A stretch of DNA of 64,000 nt from the NCBI RefSeq assembly GCF_037975245.1, contig NC_092574.1:20398213-20462212 (forward strand), written 5' to 3'. This stretch comes from Apostichopus japonicus. Its lineage: Eukaryota; Echinodermata; Holothuroidea; Aspidochirotida; Stichopodidae. Numbering within the stretch: position 1 is the first letter of the stretch; every line of letters starts with the position of its first letter. Both the position numbers and the translations under genes were made by a program. This document shows, one piece after another, positions 1-12,629 of this stretch. Under the pieces are notes generated by a model. It was not told the origin of the DNA and did no database searches. It worked only from the letters and a program-made list of their open reading frames with translations.

Positions 1-589
1 GTGTCGTGTGTCCTTTTCGTTCGACAAGAGTATAAGTATGTTGAACACACGGATCTATCAATTTCAATAATAGTACTACTGAAAGCTCATTTATTGATCA
101 GAGTATTCCCCACGGTTGTAAGACGTAGTTGTTGGTGCTGTATACCGACCTCCTAGCTGTAACATTTCAGCATTTAATGATAACCTTTTAGAAACAGTTT
201 ATAACATTTCATACGAAAAGAAGTAATGTTTTATACTAAGGGATTATAACATTGATCTTCTTAGCAATCCATCTTCAGACTTCCTTACCACAGTGCCCGC
301 TTCACTGATTGAAAAACCTCCTACCCTAATGTTGCCTCGCAAAAAGATGTCCACGTTGGTGGAAATACTGCTCACTGACATCATTGTTTACTTTGCCATT
401 TATGTAAACACTAGAATATAGAAAGGGATATCCATGAGGACCAGGAAAGGTTGATCCAAAGGTTTTCTACCTGTAATATAAATTATAAACACTGTTGTAT
501 GTATGAGCCATTCTAATCCATCATCCCTCTTTCTCTTCCTAGCAACTGAAGCTGAAGTTGCTAAAATCGCATCTGTATCCAATAATCCC

Positions 590-1700
590 CAAAATCAGCC
601 GGATTTTATAACATCTATTCAAAAATTATATTAGAGGTTATTCCTTATATCCCACAACCTCTCAACCATGTATTTAATACTTCTATTTAAGACTGGAACT
701 TCCCCGGATCACTTAAAGAAATACAAAGTCATGTCTATCTTAAAGACAGGAATTGTCGACATCTTATGTAATTACGTCCTTTATCTATATTGCCTTGTTT
801 TTTTTTCAAATTTTGGAGGGACTAATGCTTAATCGACTGTACTCCTTTCTAGTAAAACATAGTACTCTAATTGCCAATACGGTTTTCGCGCTGGACATTC
901 CACGGACTTGGCACTAGCTGATTCCATGGATAAACTTTATTCTGCACTTCAACACAAACAAAACTCAACTGGTGTTTCTTGTGTTTTCCTTCATATAGCA
1001 ATTATCCTACCATTGACTCTAAACATTAACTTGTCAAATTAATATGTGGTATCTATGACTTTGCGAAGTGTTCATTATGTGAAAGCTACGCTCCACTGGA
1101 TAGATGGCACGTTTGCCATTCATGGTTCCCTGAGCTTATAGGAAACTAAAGTTATTCGTCTTCTTAAACCACCAGTTATCATCAAGGCAAACTCTTTTTT
1201 CACATGCTAGATGTTGAAATAATGAAATCCTTCACGCACTACAGAGCACGTACCGCATTGCATGTGTTATTAAAACAATAGGTCAATGTGCGGGTATTAA
1301 GTCCTGTGAGTAACCAATGCTTAAAAGACATTGAGCAAGGAAAGTAATTATTGGCTATGAAAGGATGATAATCAACCTGTTCAAGGTATCATATTCGGCC
1401 TACATATAATGCTACATTTGACCAGCACACTAACCTACCTACATATAATGCTACATTTGACCAGCACACTAACCTGTCAAACTATAATGTGGTCTCTCTG
1501 ACCTTGTGGAGCTTTTACTGCATGGATAAATGACACGTTGGAAATTCATGGCACCTTGTGCCGATAGGAAATTAATGTTATTTGTCTTCATTAACAACAC
1601 ATACACACGAACTGCTTTTTCCCCTCTGCTAGATGTTGAAGTACGTAATGCATCGTATGATTGAACAATATATCAATGAGCGGGTATATACTCCTGTGAA
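590..1700 (+). mobile_element. Decayed non-LTR retrotransposon (LINE) reverse transcriptase
   Basis: Plus-strand translation in shifting frames shows RT signatures: TGTSPDHLKKYKVMSILKTG, then QYGFRAGHSTDLALADSMDK, close to the (P)DHLKxAKVIPIFKSG and QYGFRxxHST motifs of Jockey/CR1-type LINEs. Many stops and frameshifts are present and no intact frame remains. The downstream part (about 1020-1700) is present twice as diverged copies. Confidence 0.65.
1399..1475. repeat. Tandem duplication of a 39-bp unit
   Basis: The unit cctacatataatgctacatt...cagcacactaa occurs at 1399 and again at 1438, essentially identical. It sits at the junction of two longer diverged copies (about 1020-1320 and 1475-1710). 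Confidence 0.85.
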
Positions 1701-1709
1701 TAACCAACA

Positions 1710-2455
1710 TATAATAAATTAAAGAATGTTCGTCTATATGAAATGTTGATTTGAATCTTGATGTGTCATGGTCTATTTATAGCGATTACTGTTTTCAAGA
1801 TATTTACCTAGTACACTACTCGGTGCAGGCCTAAACGGTAATGTTAATCTCTTATTCATTTCTCTGTTAACTCAAACGAAACATCTTCTTTAACTTATAA
1901 CGTTGTTATAAAGTGTTAAATGCTCAGTATATCTAAAGTATCTCTCGCAACTCAATATAACGACCAAAGCTATATAGATTTCAAACAACTCTGTTTCAGC
2001 ATCGCTACGCTAGAAATTTAATGTATGTGACATGACTTCCCCGAGTGCACAAAACAAAGTGACTGTGCATATGGAGAATGGAGATCTCGGCTGTTAGGAA
2101 ACATTCATGATGGTTGACAGACTACCGTATATAACTGCATACCACCAAATAACGCTTGGTCAAAATTGAATTGTAATCTTTGAACTGGTATATACTGTCT
2201 TCATGGTTCTATGTATTTATCTAATGACAATCGGCAGGAATCATATCAACTAACGTAATATAGACATAGTACTACTGCAGGCAGATATCAATATGAATAA
2301 TGACGTAGTTAATTAACATGTACCGAGCTGCAGAATCGTATATTTTACGTTTAACCTCAATATAGTTTAGCTAGTAGTCATGTTAAGGCATTGAATTAAA
2401 GGAGAACATGTAGTAACATTATTATTTTATTCAACAAAATAATTATGTTATTTTT

Positions 2456-2512
<57 letters not shown>

Positions 2513-4700
2513 AACTACTACTACTACAACTACTACTACTACTACAACTACTGCTTATAATAAAAATAGTAAAAGTAATCATAATAGTAACAGTACTAGT
2601 AATAGTAATAACAATAATGATAATAATTATAGGAAAAACAATGATGACTATATTCACTCTGCTGTTTCTAGAGGCACACTCAACAAATATTACCAGATTT
2701 AAAGAAAACTCTCATCTTCTGCAGTACAAAGTGTTTTTATAATGGTTTTCACGGACTTTTCAAAGACTTGCATGTAGAACCTTCAAACAATTCTAGCAAC
2801 GACAGTCAACCAACAATCCCTCTCAGCTAATACGTAGGCATATATATAATGCTGATATTATTTCCTTTATCAGGCCCAGACTCCAGTTCCATTATTTATG
2901 ACAATTTACCTCATACTAGTCATTTAAATTGCGCTATAAGGTTTAATTGCCTCCGGTACAGGAGTACATACATCCTATTGTCAGTAATATACCATACACG
3001 CAGACACGAGCTCAAATATGAAGTCTATTCATCGCAGTGATGTACAGGTTCCATACACCCTCATGAAGGTTATTCTATAGGCTAAATGACGTTATAGTAC
3101 AACCATTATTTTTTATACCTAAAAACTAACGTTACTGTTATGGATCGGTAATACAGCGCTGAAGTAGAAATGAAATGACTATATGATTCATCCTACAATT
3201 GTAATATTAGTCGCACGTGACTGTAGCATATGCAGTAGGAATATACTGAGACGGTGGGTGCTTCGATTATTATTTTTTTATTCATTTTTTTCATAATGAA
3301 TAAGTGAGGGTAGGTTGAATTTCGAACTAAATAGGAATAAACTAAACCTATTATTTGAACTTATATTCACGTTTAATTAAACGTTACCTGGGCTCAAGTA
3401 ATACAGGCCTATACCATACAAAAGGGCCATATGGTAACTGCATTTCCTTTTTTTCCCATCCCTCTGGAGTTCTCATTTTGAATTTTTGTTGAGCAGATAT
3501 CTTTGAATTGAAGTAAGTAATCTGCTCATATTTCATAACGTATTGGCTGTATAGATTTTGGGTAACGCGTAAATCAAGAGAGCGGACGTTGGGGGGAGGG
3601 GGGGGGAGGAAACTTGAATTATGCAGCCCTTATGTATCCTTGGGAGAGGGGAGGGGGAAGCATAGAAATGGAAATACACATAGAGGTGCGTTAGATCAAC
3701 CGCGCTCTTCACGGAACACTTTAGCCATAAGAACATAAGAACGTGAATATAAGTTTCTGTGCTCCAGACAAAAATGAGATGGTATTTGTATTTGAGTATC
3801 TCTCAACTCGGTATTCAAGAAAACTGTTATAAGCTGAACCGTTATCAAGTGAAAATCGAAAGTTTGGCTTATGTCGAGTTCGTTTATTACTCGCTCGTTA
3901 ACGTTCGTTGCTGAAATAGTCTTAAGGACGTATCTTAGTTTTATCATTTGTAGCCCTATTTTGATAGAAATTTAACGGAAGCGATAAGATAGATTTTAAA
4001 AAAAGACCTTGTGTAGTCTTCTTCCGCCAATAATTATATCAAAGTATGATGAAATCAATGATAAATATTCAATTACTGCAAAACAAATCAATATGTGGAA
4101 ACAAACTTGCTATTCATATTGAACTAAACCGTCGAAGCTTTCTCATTTGTTAACCATAAGATCGCTTTGGTGGATTGGAGGCTTCCAAATAAAGTTAGAT
4201 AATATTAGTTACTGGTAGTTTTTGGATAGAAATATCAAAAAATAATAGTCCAATGGAACATGTAGCATTGCTAAAAGTGCAGGCTGTAAGGGTAGACATC
4301 TACAATACAACATACATGAGCGAATTAATAGATATGGACAATGCACCGGGAGATTACGGTAATGAGATTAGAATGGTTCTGTTGCAATTCAGTATCAATT
4401 GTTTTGTTTTTCGCTCCGCCATCAGAGGTTGAGACAAAATTGGAATACATTACTGTAAGTAAATCCCTCAATAAATTTGTAATATTATGGTTAAAGCACT
4501 TGAATATTTGCAATAAGTGAACATACATTGAATGCAAGTAACAAAAGAAGAAGAAGTTTCTGTCTTCAATCTAGGGCCATTTCAGCTCTGCCAACTGTTA
4601 AGTTGAACCATGACTACAAAGTGACTTTGCACATGATTATTAACATTTAATTGTCCTGCATGTCTCTTCACAAACGTAACAATTATATTTTAAATGTATT
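1710..4700. other. No gene recognised
   Basis: AT-rich sequence with the (TAC)n microsatellite and a G-rich run near 3592-3610. A segment near 1830-1900 ('cggtgcaggcctaa...taatgtta...aactcaa') weakly resembles 6095-6180 downstream of GS-like copy 1. Confidence 0.5.
2456..2552. repeat. (TAC)n trinucleotide microsatellite
   Basis: About 97 bases of TAC units with a few ACAAC interruptions. The poly-Thr and poly-Ser frames here are artefacts of the repeat. Confidence 0.95.
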
Positions 4701-4718
4701 ACTTTACAGTATTGCAAA

Positions 4719-5833
4719 ATGGCCCTTCAGCAAATACTAGAAGAGATCGACAATCACCACATGGAAATGGTGCGTTTTGAATTGACTGATTTTTACGGTA
4801 TATCTCATTGCAAGGAAATCCCAGCCAGACATTTTCTGGAGAAGGTCGAAATGGAGTCCTCATTTACGGTGGGCTTTTAGCAAAAGATCCACAAGCTGCA
4901 CTGGTTCCAGGAACTGGTTACTATGAAGAAATTAACTTCGGTGACTTGGAGTACCATGCAGATTTGTCTACCTTTCGCACTGTACCTTGGGTACCAGAGA
5001 CAGCTCGAGTTCTCATCTATCCCAAATATCGAGGGAAACTTGTAAATGGCTACCCGCGCAATGTTGCTGACAGACTCCTCGGAGTGTTAAAATCGGAAGG
5101 GTACTCTCTCTACTCGAGCCACGAACATGAGTTCTTTGTCGTGGATGCTGTAACAAAGCAACCAATCACCGACGGTATCAAATTTCTTGCCACCATAAGA
5201 CTTGCCAAAAATCGCGATTTCCTTTCTCAGATTGCAAAACAACTACCTCTGATGGGAGTAGACTTAGAATCGTTCGAGACCGAAAATGCTCCCGGACAAT
5301 ATGAAATTACCTACAAGCCAGCATTTGGTTTGCAGGCTGCAGACAATGCGTTTACTTACAAGAACGGGATCAAAGAAATTGCTCAACAACATGGATATCT
5401 TGCAAGTTTTACCACAAAGCCTTACGCCGATCATGTCGGTGCCTCTGCCCATCTCAACCATTCTCTTTGGGACGAACATGGTAAGAGAAACCTTATGTTT
5501 GATGCCAGCTCACCCAATGGGTTATCAAAGATAGCAAGGCACTGGATTGCGGGTTTGTTGTACCACGCTCCTGCAATCACGGTCCTACACTCACCGACCG
5601 TCAATTGCATAACGCGTATAAGAGAACGCGAATTCGCACCAGCTAACGCCACATGGGCTGTCGATAACCGGTCTACTGCCTTCCGTATTAAATCCAATGG
5701 TACTGCAGGCGGCACTTACGTGGAGAATCGGTTGGGGTCCTCGGGCGGATGCCCGTACACAAGCGTGGCTGCCACAGTAGCAGCGGGTCTGGACGGCATC
5801 AAGAATGAATACGAGCTTCCACCCTATTTTTGA
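4719..5833 (+). pseudogene. Glutamine synthetase type I / lengsin-like pseudogene (copy 1)
   Basis: The ATG at 4719 (MALQQILEEIDNHHMEMVRF...) matches the N-terminus of the intact copy at 38322. A single base is missing between 4850 and 4851 (gtcgaa|atgg here, gtcaatcatgg in copy 2), so the 4719 frame stops at a TAG near 4893. The rest of the homology continues in another frame to a stop at 5833. Similarity ends after the ELPP motif, so about 80 C-terminal residues are missing. GS-fold motifs remain: HEHEFFV, APGQYEI, SAHLNHSLWD, YVENR. The conserved Tyr of ETEYAPG is Asn here. A 3' splice acceptor (AG at 4708-4709) lies 9 bases before the ATG, as in copies 2 and 3, so this is probably a decayed segmental duplicate rather than a retrocopy. 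A short product from an internal ATG at 4808 cannot be excluded. Confidence 0.85.
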
Positions 5834-7186
5834 TGCCGGGATCGGTACCACCATGTATGAGGTAACATTTACCACTTATCTACGAATACACTTAAAGTAG
5901 ACGAGGTTGTTGCAGTAAAGAGTTTTTATATCGACAATGGAACTACTAAACTGAGCATGTCTCTAGGCAGAAATTTTATTGTCTTGATATGTCCACGTAA
6001 CAAATAAGTTTTTCAAGGTAGTTTACTTTTCAAATATGATTAATTTATGAAATGTTCTTTCAAAGTTAATGTTTTGATGATGACGTCAGCTCCTCCGGTG
6101 CAGGTCTAAATGTTAATGTTCAGTCCATTGTTTAGAAATTCCAATAACTCAACCAAAAGATGTACCGTTAACTTCAAATGAACAACAGAGTATCCTTGGA
6201 CGAGGTTCAATAACATTTGTCCTTGACAAATTTGTGACATTTACATTTATTTCGAGGTCATCAAAGTCTAATATTTAGCCAGTGAGTTTTGTGTTGCATC
6301 TACGGAACTGACCTAATGGTTTGTGTATAAGACTACGTAGTCCAGTCACTTTAGCTGAAGAGCCCCAGAAAGTTAAATGTTTAATTTCTCAAACATTAAA
6401 AGTGTTATAGAAATACAACGTTCCCTGACAGAAGTGGTTTTCAACGATCTCCAACATATCAAAATTAATTTTTTGCCTCCCTGGTGTAAGTTATAACGCC
6501 CACCTATTTTCCTCACTGCACCTTCCACTGCCACCCAAAGACCACCTCCCAACAGATCAGACTTTCGTGTACCCTTCAATCTCTCTGTTTCAAGCATAGA
6601 AATTGAAGTAGAAAGAATGACGTCATGTGACATATACCGAAGCCACTCATCCAACTGGTGGCGCTTTGCTTGTACGGCAAGAAAGTACCGGCGCGTAATA
6701 CAAACACTACGTCCTTGACATAACTAAAGTGATAAAGTTGACATAAATCACTAGAATTGGTGATATCGTGTGCCGCATTTGGATGCCAAAATCGTCAAAA
6801 ATGTGGCAGTGGACTACAATTTCACATATATTTCTTCGCAAGCGATAGTAGAAGCAATTGCATAGGAATTTAAGTACTGTGTTAGTGTCGTCTGCTCAGT
6901 TGCTTATTTGTATTCACTGGACCCTAGATATAGTTAGCCTATAGGCCCTAGACCGGCTACGTACGACTGTCCTTTCGGATGCGATATGACTACAGCTTCA
7001 TGACAACAATTATCACCACCCCATTTTACTTAAAACTGTTTCCCTAACGATCTAGACCCACATGTCAGAATAACGTGGGATGACGGTTATGATGTCCTGA
7101 GCTAACAATTCAACTTGATACTAGGAAATAGTGTTGACGGTAAAAATGACAAAACATCAAAACAAATAAAGCCCTGGCACCTCCGC
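5834..7186. other. No gene recognised
   Basis: Sequence between the GS-like pseudogene and the BEL element. The 93-residue minus frame at 6373-6654 has no recognisable motif. Confidence 0.5.
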
Positions 7187-7276
7187 CGACTATGTATTGA
7201 CACACACCAAATAATGGTAAAGATGATGGTTCAATCTGTAAAAGGACACAACAAAATATCCATAAGTACAGATTTA
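7187..7276. repeat. 90-bp direct repeat (left copy) of the BEL element
   Basis: This segment (cgactatgtattgacacaca to ...gtacagattta) is identical over 90 bases to 10644-10733. It is probably part of the 3' LTR, truncated on its inner side by the deletion that removed the end of pol. Confidence 0.8.
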
Positions 7277-8561
7277 ACACTAGTTAAAGGCTTGGTCTTT
7301 AAATTAACCTTATATCCAAAGCTATCTTCATTGACATCCCAATAAACACCAAGTGCTCTCTCTACAGGAAGAGCCTCTGGATGAAAGTCAATGTCTTTAA
7401 CAGCCTTGGCTCTGTCATCCTGAGGGATGTGACTGAGTACCTTAACACTATTAGTGATCCACTTTGTTAATTTGAATCCACCCTTACTGAGAAGCTTTTT
7501 AACTCTGAATACAGCTCTATGGCCTCTTCTTCAGTACTCACAGCCTTTGGGCAATCATCGACATAAAAGTTGGATCTGACCGTAATATTAGTGCTCTCCT
7601 TAAAGTTACCTTGATTATCTTCAGCTGTGCGCTGAAGAGTAAAATTACAACAGCTCGGGCTCCAACAACCCCCAAACACATGTACACACATTCTGTACAC
7701 TTATGGCTCAACATTCATGTTCCCACCTGGCCACCATAAGAATCTCATCACATCATGGTTACTAGGACTAACCCTCACTTGGTAAAATATTGACTCAATG
7801 TCAGCCATGAGAGCTACTCGCCCTTCCCGAAATCTAAGCAAAACTCCAAACAACTTGTTAGCCATATCTGGACCTTGGTGGACATTCTCATTTATAGAGG
7901 TCCCTTTGTACACTGAAGCACAGTCGTAAACTATTCGCACCTTATCGGGTTTCATCGGGTGAGTGACTGGATGGTGTGGTAGGTACCACACAGCTCCATC
8001 ACTCCTCCCGATATCCTCTTCAGGGACAATTTGAGCATACCATTTATTGAGCACCTCGCCCATAGCCTTAGCATATTTCTCTTGCAACTTTGCATCCTTC
8101 CTTAACCTCTTAGCCAAACCCTTTAATCTCTGTTCAGCACTTTCCCTGTTGTTGGGTAACTCTACTGGTTGCTGCTTAAAGGGTATTCCTAACTGGTAAT
8201 GACCCTCAGTATGGCAAATGGTTTCTTCCCACATTGTTACAGCTCTTTTGTCATTTGGAGACAACCCATTCTCATGAGATAAGTTTTCACTTGAGTCTAT
8301 ATTCCAACATTTTTGCAATTGAGTATCTAGCTCAGCATTGCTACAAACAAAGTGACATACTGGATTTCCACCAGGTTCCCCTAATGGCCCACTCACAGCC
8401 CAACCTAGTTGAGTCCGAATGGCATACGGATCACCAGTCTTACCCTTTCTAACTTCAATGGGCACTAACGCCTGTGGGACATCTTGCCCTATAAGCAATT
8501 CAACCTGCATAGGATTAACTTGTGGCAAACCAAGCTCACTAAAGTGATTCCATCGCTTCAA
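7277..8561 (-). pseudogene. BEL/Pao reverse transcriptase, truncated
   Basis: The frame from 8561 begins in the protease-RT linker (LLIGQDVPQALVP; AIRTQLGWAVSGP) and runs through RT motifs (VRIVYDCAS, MADIESIFYQVRV) to a stop near 7701. The next frame (7700-7467) carries NFYVDDC with the catalytic YVDD box. Similarity continues without a clean frame (LPVERALGVYWDV) to about 7277, where it abuts the terminal repeat. Confidence 0.8.
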
Positions 8562-9313
8562 GTCTTGCGATTTGACGATATTTTCCTCCCTAATGGGAAT
8601 CTCAGGTGCACTATAGACACGAGGAACATTAATAACATGAGCATGATCTGAGCCGTTACCTCCAAGTTAACAACAGAGGTGCTAGTGACACTCTCATTAC
8701 TGTGCAGTGTACTCAATGAGAGCTTCTGCTTGGTACCAACTGTTCCTAATTGTCTTAGTAGAGACTCTGAGCAGAATGAGTTTGTAGAGCCGGTGTCCAA
8801 TAATGCAAAAGTAGACACACTTCGACGTCCACCCTCTGCTCTTACTTGAACAGGAACAACCGGAAGTGCTACCCTAGTGTTACCGGCCCCATTAACAGCT
8901 ACAGATGCCTTTGGAGCACCTGTAGTGAATCCACTCTGTACTAAAGATTCAGGCTGCACCACTGCATCATTATGTGCGTGAGGTGCTTCGGCTGTCCCTA
9001 GATGCAGAAATTTGGTGTGTTTTTCCCCACACCCATGAACACTGCATGTCCTAGCTAATGTGCACTCATAAGACCTATGCCCTGTCCTTAAACAGTTAAA
9101 ACAGAGCCTATTCTCTTTAGCAAATCCAAACCTTTGAGTAGGATACATCTCCTTAAATTCATCGTACCTGAATAACGAATGACCACTTTTGTTACACTTG
9201 AGACAGGGAACATTCTGCTCTGTGAGCAAATTAAAATTCGTCCCTCTATTTCTCGCCTTGGTTTTAGAACCATCAAACTTGCCCACTACTACGTTACCTT
9301 CCTTAGCTCTCAA
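8558..9313 (-). pseudogene. BEL/Pao zinc knuckle and aspartic protease
   Basis: A CCHC knuckle (CFNCLRTGHRSYEC) is intact. A preceding CxxC knuckle has lost its final Cys. The protease active site reads FALLDTGSTNSFC, with the DTG catalytic triad kept. The C-terminal part is in the wrong frame after about 8660, showing a frameshift before the reverse transcriptase. Confidence 0.8.
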
Positions 9314-9356
9314 GCTTAACCTCCCATAAACAGGATCATTCAGCTCTTCAGCTGTA

Positions 9357-10614
9357 TCATTTAATGAACTCTACTATATCAGCAATATTAGGCACCCTAC
9401 TATGTCGCTTCCTAACACGACGAGCCTCCCTCACCCACATGGACCGTAGGAAATTAGGTAACCTCTCAGCTATTGAGAGGAGAACCCTCTGGTTATTCAT
9501 CTCTGCTGTGAAGCCCATAGAACTTAATGTTTCCTTACAACTCTGTAGATCATCTGCAAAATCTCTTAACCCTTGCTTATCATACGAGGAGAAGGTGCCC
9601 CCAGAAGTGATGTTCTCCATCCAAGCATCTGCTGTTAGGTGGTTGTCACCGAAACGATGTTTAAGGATCCTTAGCGCCTTGGGGTAACCATCGCAAGGAT
9701 CCATGACGGAGCAGCACTGTATGACCTTGCTTGCTTTCCCCATACAATACTGCTGAAGACGTGTAAGCTTAGCTCCATAACTAAGATTTGAACTACCAAC
9801 GCTGTTCTCGAAGGACCTAACAAATGACCAGTATTTCATGGGATTCCCATCAAAATAGCTTAACTCTGCTCGCGGCAAGTGAATAGCTTCAATTAACTGG
9901 TTTCGACCTTGATCTGACAGCTGTGGTGTGGCTTCTTCTCACTCGGGTGAAATTCCAGAGCTTCGGGACGCAACACAGCACCTTCGCTTTCAACTACATT
10001 GGAAGAATTTTTAACACAACTCAAATCAACCTTATGCTCCGCCACCATGTGAGCCTTCTCTTCTGCTTCGGCCATAGCTATTTCCATCCTGAGGTCTAGC
10101 TCATCTTTCTGCTGTTTCAACCTCAGTTCTGCTAGCTGGAGATCTTGTTGCTGTTGCAACAAAACTGCCCGTGCTGCTAATGCAGCTTTCTTGGCGTTGG
10201 CTTTGGCTCTCTCACTTGTGATGGAGCTACTTGAGCTTGTTTGGCTAACTGAATCAGAAGGCATGACCAATGGGATATCCTGGGATCTCTGCCATGTCGA
10301 AATCTCCTGACTGAACTCATCAACAGCACGATGAATGGCTGACATATATGCTTCGGCTTCATGAATATCATCATCCTCTTTGAGCACTTCCAGGTATGCA
10401 TTATGTGCCTCTTCAAGCTCTCCAATTGCCTGACTGTAGGCTTCATTCTTTTGTTGCACAGTAGCCCTACAGCTGTTGTCTGGCTGTGGGTTTCTGTTAT
10501 TATGGCCTTTATTTCATTTCCCAAACGGGTAAGACTTCCCCTCTTGGTGGCTCTAGCCTTCTTCAGTCCTTTCACGACTGCTAGGTCTGGCTCTACTGAA
10601 CCTTGTGACATCAT
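9357..10614 (-). pseudogene. BEL/Pao Gag remnant
   Basis: The frame from 10614 carries the N-terminal Gag region (LKKARATKRGSLTRLGNEI) and shifts near 10470 into the 10459-9893 frame, which is rich in Glu/Gln/Ala heptads. The next frame (9878-9357) has SYFDGNPMKYWSFVRSFE, characteristic of the DUF1759 core of BEL/Pao Gag. It forms the capsid-like particle in intact elements. Two frameshifts interrupt it here. Confidence 0.8.
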
Positions 10615-10643
10615 ACTTGATCAAACTTGACAACTTATCCAAA

Positions 10644-10733
10644 CGACTATGTATTGACACACACCAAATAATGGTAAAGATGATGGTTCAATCTGTAAAA
10701 GGACACAACAAAATATCCATAAGTACAGATTTA
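10644..10733. repeat. 90-bp direct repeat (right copy) of the BEL element
   Basis: Identical to 7187-7276. On the minus strand it lies just before the gag start, where the 5' LTR should end. The full LTR may extend to about 10838, where the minus strand begins TGTTTACAATTG; that boundary is inferred. Confidence 0.75.
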
Positions 10734-10839
10734 CAAACACATAATAGATATAATATAAATAGATGTAACAACTATCACACTAATGCCAAGAATGCAAGTC
10801 ATATAAGATTCATCACACATGAACAACAATTGTAAACAT

Positions 10840-12550
10840 ACACTATTCTACTTTAAGCTAAATAGTCACTAAATCACTGAACCCGATACTCAAATATCAG
10901 AAGGTGACCTTAAAGGGGCTATACAATGAATCCAGCCAAGCAATTAATGTCAGGCGCCCTCTATTTTTCTCCAACTTCTGATTCTGTCCGATTAAGGGTT
11001 GTACCATTGTGTGTGTGTGGGGGGGGGGGGGAAGCTAAGGCAGTGAAAAGTACTGTTTCACCTCAATCATAGTAGAATGAATGTGGAATGCTGTATAGCC
11101 CTAGATGTTTATGTTATTGGAGAAAGTCGAGGGAGTTGTTATATGTTCTACTTGGAATGACCTGTTACAATTTGTAGTGTCGGACATGCGGGTAATTTTT
11201 ACACACATTGAATTTGTCTGCATTGTGAGCAAACAAATTCATAAATTTTTGGGTCGGCCAAGTGCATGATGTGATGCTGATTTATATTTTTAGTTATTTT
11301 CACTGATGTAATACATAGAGGTAATTCAATATGACATATGTATGGGTGTAATATTCTTCACCTTGAAGATACATATTTTGTTGGGACATGCGTTCCCCTC
11401 CAAAGATCAACAATTCCGCTTTTGACAAAAGTGTGACACAGCAGATTTTTCAGATTAGGGTATGGGGGGGGGGTTGGTGGGGATGGGGCAGGCCCATATT
11501 AGCTACAAAATGGAAAAATTTAAAAAAACAAAAAGGTGAAAAAGAAACAAAGGAGATCTAACAAGTGGTTCAAAACTTTACTTTTTTAATTTCAAATTGA
11601 TGATTCAGGGGCCAAGGCTGGGGTGCTTACCAATTACCCCCGGCAGCCAGTCCGGCACTAATAATTGGTACAATTTTCCTACCATATTTTGTCAGAGTAT
11701 AGCCTACTGCAGGAACAGTGTAATGAGATTGACTGGCCAGATCTGACTGAAACTTTCTTTCTATTGTGAAACCTTGTGATGGATCCATTGTGGGAGAGGG
11801 AACTGGGTTTAATGCCTCCCCTAATCCCCTTATTAATCCGATTCTATGAACATTTTACAATAATGACGAGGCTGATATTAGGGTGTGATTGAATTAACAA
11901 CTTGTCATACATTTTTTTGTTGGCATATGTTGCAAACAATATCCATAAATCATATATTATTTTGGAGAAGTGATCTTATAATTTAGTGAACTTTAAAGAA
12001 TGTATATATATGGCAACACCAATGTGAGTCTTTGTGAGCAAATTCATCACATCAGCCATACAGAAAATAACTCCCTCCTATTATTTATGACAATTTTATA
12101 GAGTGGACATCATTTTACAAAAACATTTCATTTTATATAGTCTAATTTTAGAGTATTCCTGTACATAGCACGCCTCTGGAGTATTCATTAAAACAGTGTC
12201 ACAGCAGAGACCTTAATTGTATACAAAAACAACCGGTACTCATAGCTCGTAAGTAACTACTGTTCATGTCCTGATACACATGTTAGGAATACCAAGTAGT
12301 TATTACTGTTGCACGGTTGTGGGAGAGTAGTTGCTGTATCCAATCATTGAGTGAGGGTTTTTAATACGTGATTGTAAAATGAAGTCGTATCTAGTAATTT
12401 TTGCTATAAGCAGGTCTACTGATATACCCGAACATGGCCTTTCTTTGCTATCTTCATGACGAATTGGAGTCATTTAAAGAGAGTTGTAACTGTAATCAAG
12501 AGGTACTGTACCTAGTTACTGTACTAGCTATGAGTATTGGCTGACAATAA
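10840..12550. other. No gene recognised
   Basis: AT-rich sequence with G runs at 11019-11031 and about 11464-11473. No TE ends could be paired by eye. Confidence 0.5.
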
Positions 12551-12629
12551 TTGCTAAATAATATTATAGTGGTTGCAATAATTTTGCTAGTTTTACATGC
12601 TAATTTATATTTGAGGTTAGGGTTGCAAG

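Larger units (their letters stand above)
7187..10733 (-). mobile_element. Deleted BEL/Pao LTR retrotransposon
   Basis: On the minus strand, broken reading frames follow the BEL/Pao order. A gag start at 10614 is followed by a coiled-coil-like Gag segment (10459-9893), a DUF1759-type Gag core (9878-9357), zinc knuckle plus aspartic protease (9313-8558), and reverse transcriptase (8561-7467 and onward). The body is bounded by two identical 90-bp direct repeats (7187-7276 and 10644-10733). RNase H and integrase are absent: coding similarity stops at the inner edge of the 7187-7276 repeat, within pol. At least four frameshifts make it non-autonomous. Confidence 0.85.

Noticed and set aside
2445-2702. 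Open frame with a long threonine run (and the reverse poly-Ser frame)
   Set aside because: Produced entirely by the (TAC)n microsatellite; no flanking coding signal.
6373-6654. 93-residue minus-strand frame
   Set aside because: No recognisable motif, no splice or polyA context.
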